Source: Candidatus Thermoplasmatota archaeon
GTDB taxonomy: Archaea > Thermoplasmatota > E2 > UBA202 > DSCA01
Reading direction: 5' to 3'
DNA: 42,365 bases
NCBI GenBank assembly: GCA_034660695.1
Contig: JAYEJS010000038.1
Location: 1-42,365, forward strand
Part shown: positions 21,394-28,246 of the stretch, in pieces
Position numbering within the stretch: the stretch's first letter is position 1
Layout: every line of letters begins with the position of its first letter
Notes under the pieces: generated by a model
The model's input: the letters and a program-made list of their open reading frames with translations, nothing else
Told to the model about the DNA's origin: nothing
Database searches by the model: none
Position numbers and translations under genes: made by a program

Positions 21394-22074
21394 TTAGGAA
21401 AATACACCTTCGTCATACCAGACATCAACATAGCTGCTATGGTATACGTCCTTCGGGTATACTCTATGATCTGTAGAAGTATCATGGCTATCTAAGTTTA
21501 TTGTATTCCCCGAGGCATACATATACCCTGCCCACACCAGTTCTGCACAGTAATACCAACCAGATCGACTATTTGACGAACCATCAACTTGCTTATCTTT
21601 ATACTCCCAGTAAGAAACAATATCAAAGTGTCTACCCAGTCTATTTTCCGCAAATCCAACTGCATCATTCTTTTCGTAATAGGGTCGGTCAACATAACCA
21701 TATGCTACCTTAGCATATGTATCTTGTATTTCAGAAAGTGTGCTACGTTCCGCACCTCCTATCCCTCTGTCATTTAAAGATTCTTGGAGTTTTTCGTATT
21801 GACCCGTAGCATACCACCATTTCTCACCTAAATTCCAGTTCTCATAATGTGGATCAGATTGAACTATATTATACGGATAGAGTGACCTGTAAAAACAGGC
21901 ATGATGCCATTCTGGTATTTGAGGTATAGGGTACCACATTTTACCAAAAACAACATCGCCGTTATTAAGGGAATATGCTTTCGCTGTTGGCATCATTGCT
22001 ACTGGTATTATCAACACCCCTAAAATTGCTAGCACACCCAATATCTTCCATTTCTCTTTCATTTCATCCTCCAT
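21394..22074 (-). CDS. Secreted YiiX/YebB-like permuted papain-fold protein
   Basis: A 226-residue protein. A basic start, a hydrophobic core and AKA at about 31-33 form a signal peptide. The mature part begins with LNNGDVVFG, followed by HHACFY (H57, H58), and much later GWYYCAELVWAGY with C176; this order (His before Cys) is that of circularly permuted NlpC/P60-like enzymes such as YiiX. They act on amide or ester bonds of lipids or peptides; the substrate here is unknown. ATG 22074 is chosen because GGAGAGGG lies 6 nt before it; the frame is open upstream to 22161, but that stretch is rich in charged residues and covers the probable promoter. Confidence 0.72.
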   Translation of the reverse strand: MEDEMKEKWKILGVLAILGVLIIPVAMMPTAKAYSLNNGDVVFGKMWYPIPQIPEWHHACFYRSLYPYNIVQSDPHYENWNLGEKWWYATGQYEKLQESLNDRGIGGAERSTLSEIQDTYAKVAYGYVDRPYYEKNDAVGFAENRLGRHFDIVSYWEYKDKQVDGSSNSRSGWYYCAELVWAGYMYASGNTINLDSHDTSTDHRVYPKDVYHSSYVDVWYDEGVFS

Positions 22075-22084
22075 TTTTGACCCT

Positions 22085-22117
22085 CTCCGGTAGGGTTCCT
22101 TTATCATTCTGCCGGAG
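22085..22117 (-). promoter_or_regulatory. Possible leader hairpin covering the SD of the YiiX-like gene
   Basis: On the minus strand CTCCGG (22117-22112) can pair with CCGGAG (22090-22085), whose GGAG is the start of the SD sequence GGAGAGGG. The loop is 21 nt. If formed in the message it would hide the ribosome-binding site. A TATA-like box at about 22143-22155 places this segment in the leader. Confidence 0.4.
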
Positions 22118-22233
22118 CCATCATATAATGAATGCAAAAGCGATATAAATAAATTACGCATAGTTGTTTATAGTTTTTTTTTGAATTTTTAATTACAAGT
22201 GACAATATACTCAAGCTGGATTAGAAAGACAAT

Positions 22234-22252
22234 ATTGTTCTCTGAGAACAAT
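22234..22252. promoter_or_regulatory. Palindromic operator before the ribbon-helix-helix gene
   Basis: ATTGTTCTCTGAGAACAAT has two perfect 9-bp arms around one central base. It directly abuts the TATA-like box TTTATATA at 22252-22259, covering the position where TFB contacts DNA. The start codon 22286 is about 30 nt from the TATA box. A repressor bound here would block initiation; the ribbon-helix-helix protein itself is the natural candidate. Confidence 0.65.
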
Positions 22253-22285
22253 TTATATACCACTTTTGGCATAGCTATAATTATT

Positions 22286-22462
22286 ATGACAAAACATACT
22301 TCAGTATCATTACCAAAGGGGATGCATGATGCAATAAAAAGAATAATTGGAGAAAATCCTGAGATGGGATATACAAGTGTGGCTGAATTTTGCAAGGATA
22401 TACTTAGGGATAAAATAGCGGAAATGACGAACAGCAAAAGGATGTTTGGACGAGAGGTATAG
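22286..22462 (+). CDS. Ribbon-helix-helix (CopG/MetJ-like) DNA-binding protein
   Basis: A 58-residue protein. The short strand TSVSLPKGMHDAIKRII followed by two helices, the second being YTSVAEFCKDILRDKIAEM, is the ribbon-helix-helix pattern; such proteins dimerise and insert their beta ribbon in the major groove of palindromic sites. ATG 22286 is chosen because the TATA box at 22252-22259 makes it nearly leaderless; upstream in-frame codons cover the promoter. The palindrome at 22234-22252 suggests autoregulation. The divergent YiiX-like gene may also be a target, an inference from position only. Confidence 0.8.
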   Translation: MTKHTSVSLPKGMHDAIKRIIGENPEMGYTSVAEFCKDILRDKIAEMTNSKRMFGREV

Positions 22463-22519
22463 TTCTTGTGAATCTTATTTTCATGGTTCCAATAGGAAAC
22501 ATTTCTGTTCCAGTTATGA

Positions 22520-23476
22520 CTATCCCCTTATCTCCTTGATTCTTTTCTCCAAATCCTCTTTTAATTCATCAGATATATCCCTCTTTGTGAATATATCCGC
22601 CCTAGATGCAATCGCTATTTTTGATGCCATGACGCGGGCTATCTTTCCCCTATACTTTTTTGGCGCCTTATTTATGAATTCGTGCTGGAATATGATCCCA
22701 TGCTTGGGAGGGGCGGTTCCTTCCTTAATATGTCTGAATAATGCCTTTTCTGCTCCCAACACCTGAATTGTTCCCGATGGCATTGCAGCCAGACGGTCAA
22801 GCCCCCCGGCAGATGCAATCAACCGGGCAGCTATTGCCTCTCCTACCAACCTGCTTAAATTCGGCGCTATATGCTTTATAACATTTTTTACGTATTGTTC
22901 GGTTGTGGCATTTGCCTCATGGATTTTAACAATTACCTCCGCCATCTTTTTAAGCGATTCCTCTTCCTCCCTGTCGAGATCATCGCCCTCCATTTTCCAT
23001 TCGTTAATGATAACGTCTGCCAGATTTTTTCTGTCTATGTCCCCTTCAGAGAAGTATCCATACCATTCGCACAACCTTTCATTAAGTATGTTGCTGGTTT
23101 TCAAGAAATCGTCAATTGAATATATCGCCTGGGAAATTCTTCTCTCTCTTTTGCTCTGATCCGTCTTCATCTCGTGCCTTGCGAGCAGGATAGAGGCTTC
23201 CTTGAGCAACTTTTTGTCATAGCCATACGCTTCACATTCCAAGTTTATTCTGGGGACCTCCTTGCAAAGAGTGTAAATTTTTCCCAGCCTTTTTTCTTCG
23301 ATAAGAGGATTATTTTCTTCAAATGATTTTTCTTCGTCCAGAATTTCTCCCTTCCTTACTGACGACAATCGTTTTGCAATCTCCTCCGCATTCTTTGGAA
23401 ACAATTTTTTGTCCAATATCCCTTTTTCATCGAGAAGGAAAACACCAAACCATTCTGTTTTCAAATATTTTGCCAT
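22520..23476 (-). CDS. nop5: Nop5 (Nop56/58), C/D box sRNP core protein
   Basis: A 318-residue archaeal Nop5. It bridges L7Ae-bound C/D box guide RNA to fibrillarin for 2'-O-methylation of rRNA and tRNA. An N-terminal domain and coiled coil (about 100-190) precede the Nop domain with APNLSRLVGEAIAARLI, SAGGLDRLAAMPSGTIQVLGAEKALFRH (read as two adjacent segments) and PPKHGIIF. The C-terminus ends soon after the Nop domain, without the long lysine-rich tail of many homologues. ATG 23476 is the start; a TATA-like box 25 nt upstream makes it leaderless. Fibrillarin, usually adjacent in archaea, is not in this window. Confidence 0.95.
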   Translation of the reverse strand: MAKYLKTEWFGVFLLDEKGILDKKLFPKNAEEIAKRLSSVRKGEILDEEKSFEENNPLIEEKRLGKIYTLCKEVPRINLECEAYGYDKKLLKEASILLARHEMKTDQSKRERRISQAIYSIDDFLKTSNILNERLCEWYGYFSEGDIDRKNLADVIINEWKMEGDDLDREEEESLKKMAEVIVKIHEANATTEQYVKNVIKHIAPNLSRLVGEAIAARLIASAGGLDRLAAMPSGTIQVLGAEKALFRHIKEGTAPPKHGIIFQHEFINKAPKKYRGKIARVMASKIAIASRADIFTKRDISDELKEDLEKRIKEIRG

Positions 23477-23506
23477 TATTTTAAATACAGAACCGCATTT
23501 AAAATT
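23477..23506. promoter_or_regulatory. 30-bp symmetric divergent promoter of nop5 and pyrD
   Basis: The whole space between the two start codons is 30 bp. It contains ATTTTAAAT (23478-23486) and its reverse complement ATTTAAAAT (23497-23505), separated by 10 bp. The box far from each gene is centred 25 nt from that gene's ATG, so each arm serves as the TATA box of the opposite-facing gene, and both messages would be leaderless. Confidence 0.65.
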
Positions 23507-24388
23507 ATGTGCCTTGAAACATCCGTGGGGCAATTAAAAATGAAAAATCCATTGATGCTCGCCTCTGGCATACTTGATATGACCAAGGAAAGCATGGAAA
23601 AATTCAGAGATGCCGGTGCTGTAGTAACAAAATCCGTCGGCATGCACGAAAGGGAGGGATACAAAAATCCTTCAGTAGTCGAGATAGAGTACGGCCTGCT
23701 GAACGCCATGGGACTTCCTAACCCTGGCATAGAATGCTACCTGAACGAAATCGACGACATAAGAATGGACAACATCATTGGCAGCATCTTCGGAAAAGAT
23801 GAAAACGAATTTTCAACGGTGGCGAAAAAAATGGAGGGAAAAGTAAAGGCCATAGAGATGAACATGAGCTGTCCGCACGCCGGGAGTTACGGGACAGATT
23901 TTCCAATGGACTTGATAAGCGGGGCTGTCGAGGCAGTCAAAAAAAGCGTGACCGTCCCCGTATTCGTAAAACTTGGCACAGAAAATATCATCGAGAGGGC
24001 GGAGGAGGCGGCAAAAGGCGGGGCGGATGCAATCGTTGCTATAAATACCGTAAAGGCTATGGCGATTGATGTGGAGACCGCTATGCCGATACTGGCAAAC
24101 AAAGTGGGGGGCTATTCCGGTCCGGCAATAAAACCCGTAGGAGTTAGATGCGTGTACGAGCTGGCAACCAAAATTAACATTCCTATCGTGGGCGTTGGAG
24201 GTATAATTACAGGCAGGGATGTCCTTGAATATATGATGGCAGGCGCTTCAGCTGTCCAAATAGGGAGTGGGATATACTATCAAGGAGAAAAAATTTTTGG
24301 AGAAATACGCAGCGAGCTGAAAGAATGGCTAAAGCTTCACGGGTACAGCAGGATAAAAGATATCGTTGGCATTGCGATAGGAAAATAA
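23507..24388 (+). CDS. pyrD: Dihydroorotate dehydrogenase, class 1B-like catalytic subunit
   Basis: A 293-residue FMN-dependent TIM barrel that oxidises dihydroorotate to orotate in pyrimidine synthesis. The conserved NMSCPHAG loop carries the catalytic base C122, which marks class 1 enzymes; class 2 uses serine. Substrate and FMN motifs include NAMGLPNPG, VFVKLGTE, the GVGGIITGRD phosphate-binding segment and ASAVQIGSG. Class 1B enzymes use a PyrK electron-transfer subunit, which is not seen here. Length and the start at ATG 23507 are normal; a TATA box 25 nt upstream suggests a leaderless message. Confidence 0.94.
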   Translation: MCLETSVGQLKMKNPLMLASGILDMTKESMEKFRDAGAVVTKSVGMHEREGYKNPSVVEIEYGLLNAMGLPNPGIECYLNEIDDIRMDNIIGSIFGKDENEFSTVAKKMEGKVKAIEMNMSCPHAGSYGTDFPMDLISGAVEAVKKSVTVPVFVKLGTENIIERAEEAAKGGADAIVAINTVKAMAIDVETAMPILANKVGGYSGPAIKPVGVRCVYELATKINIPIVGVGGIITGRDVLEYMMAGASAVQIGSGIYYQGEKIFGEIRSELKEWLKLHGYSRIKDIVGIAIGK

Positions 24389-24480
24389 TTAGTCAAAAAT
24401 GCATATTTATCGATGCCAAATGCAGGGTTCACATCCAGTTTTCCCATTAAGTTTATATGCCGCAGACTTATGTATTATAT

Positions 24481-24599
24481 TGATTAGCACCATACTTCCA
24501 ATTCACCAAAACAGTTTGGGGGAACAGAGGTAGGCGTATTAGAATAGCTCTCTACCCCGCCTCGGTTTCCCCTTCCATGTACATCCAATGTATTTTTTG
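24481..24599 (+). ncRNA. Candidate structured small RNA (~118 nt)
   Basis: The 299-bp gap between pyrD and the Sec61-beta gene holds no protein gene but has the layout of an RNA gene. A TATA-like box TTTATATG at 24452-24459 predicts a start near 24481. A long stem joins GGGGAAC (24519-24525) with GTTTCCCC (24565-24572, one bulged U) and continues as GAGG with CCTC (24527-24530 and 24560-24563). Six T residues follow at 24593-24598. It does not look like 5S, SRP or RNase P RNA, nor like a tRNA. Function unknown. Confidence 0.4.
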
Positions 24600-24687
24600 T
24601 GCTTATACTTAAAACCTTCGAAAAATTTTGAGATTGCTTGGTCGGCCAAATAAAAACATATAAATATGGCTATGATATTTTGTATAT

Positions 24688-24849
24688 ATGGCAAAAAAGA
24701 AGGACACCGGTTTTCAGTCCGCTGCCGGTTTGATACGATACTTTGAAGAAGAGAAGACGGGTGTGAAAATAGACCCGAGATGGGTAATAGTTATGAGTGT
24801 GGCAACTGCGGTTGTAGTCACTGTCCTTCGCATATTTTATCCTTCCTGA
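24688..24849 (+). CDS. Sec61-beta (SecG-type) subunit of the protein-export channel
   Basis: A 53-residue protein translated as MAKKKDTGFQSAAGLIRYFE, then an EEKTGVKIDPRW segment, then one membrane helix (about VIVMSVATAVVVTVLRIF). This is the archaeal Sec61-beta pattern: the AGLIRYFEEE motif before a single C-terminal transmembrane helix. It is the small subunit of SecYE-beta, through which the many exported proteins of this window would pass. A TATA-like box around 24655-24668 is about 26 nt from the ATG, so the message is probably leaderless. It is easily missed because of its size. Confidence 0.93.
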   Translation: MAKKKDTGFQSAAGLIRYFEEEKTGVKIDPRWVIVMSVATAVVVTVLRIFYPS

Positions 24850-24899
24850 GTTACAAGCAAATATACAAAACTATTTTTATTCTGTTATATTTTCGTTTC

Positions 24900-25724
24900 A
24901 TGCATATTGTAGACGGCAGAAAAATTGCACGGGAAATAGAGCAAGAGATAAGAGAAAGCATTGAAACAGGCAAGCCCTTTGTTGCCACGATTCTTGTTGA
25001 AGGAAGCAAAGAATCTGAATTGTATGCAAAACTTAAAGAGAAGGCATGCAAAAGAGTAGGCTTTAACTCAAAAACATTGAGATTTTCTCGGAATGCCTGT
25101 AAAGAAGAAATAATCGATGCTGTAAAGAGATTGAATGAGGACGAAGGCATACATGGGATTATGATTCAGATGCCCCTCCCGGGAATCGAGCATAATGAAG
25201 TGGTGAAAGTAATTGACCCAAAAAAAGATGTTGAAGGTGTTCACCCTTACAACATGGGAATGACGCTGTTGAATAAAGAATTTCTTGTTCCATGCACTCC
25301 TCGTGCCGTTTTAAAAATTCTGGAGCATGAAAACGTGGATGTCAAGAGTAAGGATGTTGTCATCATCAACCACAGCAATATCGTTGGAAAACCCCTTGCC
25401 GCCATGATGCTGAACAGGAATGCCACCGTTTCTGTCTGTCATGTTTATACAAAAAACTTCAAGGAATATACGGGCAGAGCCGACATTGTCGTTACAGGTG
25501 CCGGGGTGAAGGGACTTATAACTGGAGAGCATGTGAGAGATGGAAGCATTGTTATAGATGTGGGGATTGTGAAGGAAGGGGGAAAGGTATACGGCGATGT
25601 TGATCTAGATTCTGTAAAAGAAAAGGCAGAAATAATAACGCCCGTGCCAGGCGGCGTTGGCCCTGTGACAATTGCCTGTATGCTGGAGAATGTGGTTAAA
25701 ACTTATTGCAATAGAAAAAGTTGA
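24900..25724 (+). CDS. folD: Bifunctional methylene-tetrahydrofolate dehydrogenase/cyclohydrolase
   Basis: A 274-residue FolD, which interconverts methylene-, methenyl- and formyl-tetrahydrofolate with NADP. The catalytic Y42-x3-K46 pair in SELYAKLKEKA is present, followed by the IMIQMPLPG loop, the dinucleotide motif NHSNIVGKPLA and the C-terminal PVPGGVGPVT signature. The frame is open upstream to 24780, but that stretch overlaps Sec61-beta and has no family similarity. ATG 24900 lies 25 nt after a TATA-like TATTTTTAT (about 24872-24880), so the message is probably leaderless. It may be cotranscribed with the M50 gene 23 bp downstream. Confidence 0.96.
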   Translation: MHIVDGRKIAREIEQEIRESIETGKPFVATILVEGSKESELYAKLKEKACKRVGFNSKTLRFSRNACKEEIIDAVKRLNEDEGIHGIMIQMPLPGIEHNEVVKVIDPKKDVEGVHPYNMGMTLLNKEFLVPCTPRAVLKILEHENVDVKSKDVVIINHSNIVGKPLAAMMLNRNATVSVCHVYTKNFKEYTGRADIVVTGAGVKGLITGEHVRDGSIVIDVGIVKEGGKVYGDVDLDSVKEKAEIITPVPGGVGPVTIACMLENVVKTYCNRKS

Positions 25725-25747
25725 TAAATAAATGGGGGTTATAGAGC

Positions 25748-26443
25748 ATGGACGGGAGAAAAGTGTACTATTCATTTCATGAGATGCCCATGGGCTACAG
25801 GGACAATTATGGAGGGGACTATGTCACGAACGCAGGGCGGCCTGGCATAAAATTCAGCAGGATAGAGGCAACCCATATGCTTATTGCGATGGCAACCCTC
25901 ACCCTCGCCTTCTCATTTGCTTTCGTTCCGCATCCCCCTCTGGCGCATTTGACTTCTGCAATCAAAAATATACCGTTCTCCTTTCTCGCCATAACCACGG
26001 CATTTTTTTGTCATGAGACAGCCCACAAATACATGGGACAGAAATACGGCTACTGGTCGGAATTCAGGATGTTCCCGCAGGGCCTTTTATTTGCTTTGTT
26101 TTTGGCCGTGACGGTGGGAATTGTTTTTGCAGCCCCAGGGGCGGTTCAGATATGGGGCTCGCCGAATAGAGAAGAAAGCGGAAAAATATCCGCTGCGGGC
26201 CCTTTAACAAATATTTTGCTTTCCATATTATTTATACTGGTAGGGCTTTCTTCTGGAGGGGCTGTGGCATACATTGCCTTATTTGTGGCATACATAAATG
26301 CGTTTCTTGCGTTCTTCAATCTACTTCCTTTTGGGCCCATGGACGGACTGAAAGTGTTCAGATGGAAAAAAGAGGTATGGGGCATGCTTATCATAATCAG
26401 CATCGCCCTTTTCGTTATGTTGCTACGAATGTTTAATGTCTAA
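25748..26443 (+). CDS. Site-2-protease-like membrane metallopeptidase (M50)
   Basis: A 231-residue membrane protein with about six hydrophobic segments. The zinc motif H89-E90-T-A-H93 lies at the end of the second segment, and the third-ligand motif NLLPFGPMDG (N191, D199) in a later one; this is the arrangement of S2P/M50 intramembrane proteases. The first ~38 residues are hydrophilic, and there are no PDZ or CBS domains. Such enzymes cut membrane-anchored regulators; no partner is visible. Its 3' end overlaps the convergent feoB by 4 bp. Confidence 0.88.
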   Translation: MDGRKVYYSFHEMPMGYRDNYGGDYVTNAGRPGIKFSRIEATHMLIAMATLTLAFSFAFVPHPPLAHLTSAIKNIPFSFLAITTAFFCHETAHKYMGQKYGYWSEFRMFPQGLLFALFLAVTVGIVFAAPGAVQIWGSPNREESGKISAAGPLTNILLSILFILVGLSSGGAVAYIALFVAYINAFLAFFNLLPFGPMDGLKVFRWKKEVWGMLIIISIALFVMLLRMFNV

Positions 26444-28151
26444 ATGCCCAGCAATATGAGCCTCATAGCCCCGCCAACAGTTAATGCCATTATTACCATT
26501 ATTGACATGGACTTTATCAGGTCCTTGATGTCGAGTTCTTTAAGCATTACAGCAAAAGTGGCAACGCATGGGAAGTAAACAGCAAGAATCGTCGAGGCTA
26601 TTACCAGCTGCATGGTCTTCATCCCGAGAGGGAGAAGCATGCCCACCGTCAAATCCTTTCTCAAAAATCCTATTAAAAGAGCAGTGGTTGATTCTCTCGG
26701 CAACCCCAGCCATCCTTCAGTAACTGGTAAAAATATGCCGCCAAGCCACTGGAGAAAATGAATTGCATAAAGAATATTTACTACCAGCACGCCAAAGAAA
26801 AGCCATGGGATTGCATCATGTAAAAACCATCTTACACGCATCCAGGTTTTCTTCGCTACTGCCCTTGCACTCGGTCTTCTGTAAGGAGGTATTTCGAGAA
26901 ATATCTCAGGGCTTTCTCCCCTCACAAATTTATTGAGTATGAGCCCGGCACCGATAAAAATTGTGAAAAGAGTGGCAAATACGATAGGAATGTATTTCGT
27001 TCCGTATGGACCGAGTATTCCAAATATCATCGCCGTCTGTGCCATGCACGGGACAGATATCGCCAGCAGCGTAGTAGAGATGAAACGCTGTTTGCAGGTT
27101 TCTAAAGTTCTTGCAGACAATGCACCTGGGACATTGCATCCCAGTCCAAGAAATACGGGGATGGTACCGTGCCCATGCATCCCCAGCTTATGGAATATGT
27201 TATCGACAAGCGTTGCCAGCCTCGGAAGATAACCGGAGTCTTCAAATACGGACAATGCAAGGTAAAAAGATACTATATAAGGAAGGACGGCGCCGAAAGG
27301 CACGTACAGCCCTGTCGTAAGTATTCCCATTGATTGCAGGTAGTCTATTTTCCCATCGATAAGAGTACCTATAAGTATGTCGTGGATAATGCCCTTGCCA
27401 AGCATGTTGCCTATATCAGCAACTATGGGATAATACACATTAAATAAAGGATCGAATACATACGTTATCAAATTTTCTCCGATGAATCTTACCAATATAA
27501 AAGAGAGGGCTATTATGGTAATTGCAATGGGTATGCCCGTAGCAGGCTTTATGGTCATATCAGACAATCTTTCCTTAAATGTGTGGTGGCGATGTTCTAT
27601 TACTTCCGTCTCTTTAACTATTTTTCCGATTTTTATCCACCTTTCTTCCTCATTCAACGGAGATATTCGTGTTACTTTTGCCTCTTTTATTTTCGATACA
27701 AGTTCTTTTATTCCTTCGCCGGTGAGAGCAACAGTAGGCACAACCGTTGTACCCAATATTTCCTCAAGTTTTTTTATATCAATTTTTATTCCCAGACGTT
27801 TTGTTTCATCCCATAAATTAAGAGCAACAATGAAAGGCTTACCTTTTTCCAGCAATTCCAATGTCAGATATAAGTTTCTTTCAAGGTTTGTTGAGTCCAC
27901 AACATTGATAACTATGTCTGCATCTTCGAGTAAATTTACCGTAACTTCTTCTGCTTTATTTGAGGGCTGGAGGGAATAGGTTCCGGGTGCATCCATTATT
28001 TTTACCGACTGGCCTTCCAACCTCATCATGCCTTCATAAAAATCTACGGTAGTGCCGGGATAGTTAGATGCAATAACATTTGCCCCGTAAGACGGGAGAA
28101 TACAACGCTTTTGCCTACATTGGGATTTCCTATAAGGACAATTTTTTTCAT
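26440..28151 (-). CDS. feoB: Ferrous iron transporter FeoB, frameshifted near the N-terminus
   Basis: A FeoB of about 570 residues once one base is restored. From ATG 28151 the first codons read MKKIVLIGNPNVGKS, the G1 P-loop of the FeoB G domain, up to VVFSRLTG; the rest, from ANVIASNYPGTTVDF on, lies in the next frame. Adding one G to the GGGG run (CCCC, 28083-28086 on the plus strand) joins them. Downstream are DAPGTYS (G3) and NLWDE (G4), then the Fe2+ permease with Gate-type segments and GLGCNVPGALSARTLE. The alternative GTG start at 28158 gives an N-terminus without family similarity. Either a sequencing/assembly error or a true null allele. No feoA is seen. Confidence 0.9.
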
Positions 28152-28165
28152 CTGTCACCTACAAA

Positions 28166-28181
28166 TTTAGGGATGCCTAAA
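28166..28181. promoter_or_regulatory. DtxR/IdeR/MDR1-type iron operator before feoB
   Basis: TTTAGGGATGCCTAAA is a palindrome with 6-bp arms matching the DtxR-family core TTAGGnnnnCCTAA. On the minus strand it lies directly downstream of the TATA-like box at about 28182-28193 and over the expected feoB transcription start, ideal for repression by iron-loaded regulator. A further half-site TTTAGG lies on the other side of the TATA box (28195-28200). Confidence 0.75.
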
Positions 28182-28246
28182 AATATATTTAAACTTTAGG
28201 GAATCTCTCAACTTTCTGGCTGCAAGTGGAAACAGTTGTTATTTCC

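Noticed and set aside
24481-24599. 5S rRNA, SRP RNA, RNase P RNA or a tRNA as identity of the candidate RNA
   Set aside because: None of the conserved elements of these RNAs (SRP helix 8 loop, RNase P core boxes, tRNA arms) can be found on either strand.
24780-24899. Upstream extension of folD with a cysteine-rich start (GNSYECGNCGCSHC)
   Set aside because: It overlaps the Sec61-beta gene in another frame, has no place in the FolD family, and the TATA box before 24900 explains the true start.
28152-28158. GTG start of feoB giving an N-terminus beginning MTDEKNCPYRKSQ
   Set aside because: That N-terminus is an out-of-frame reading of the P-loop codons; the true N-terminus lies in the neighbouring frame.
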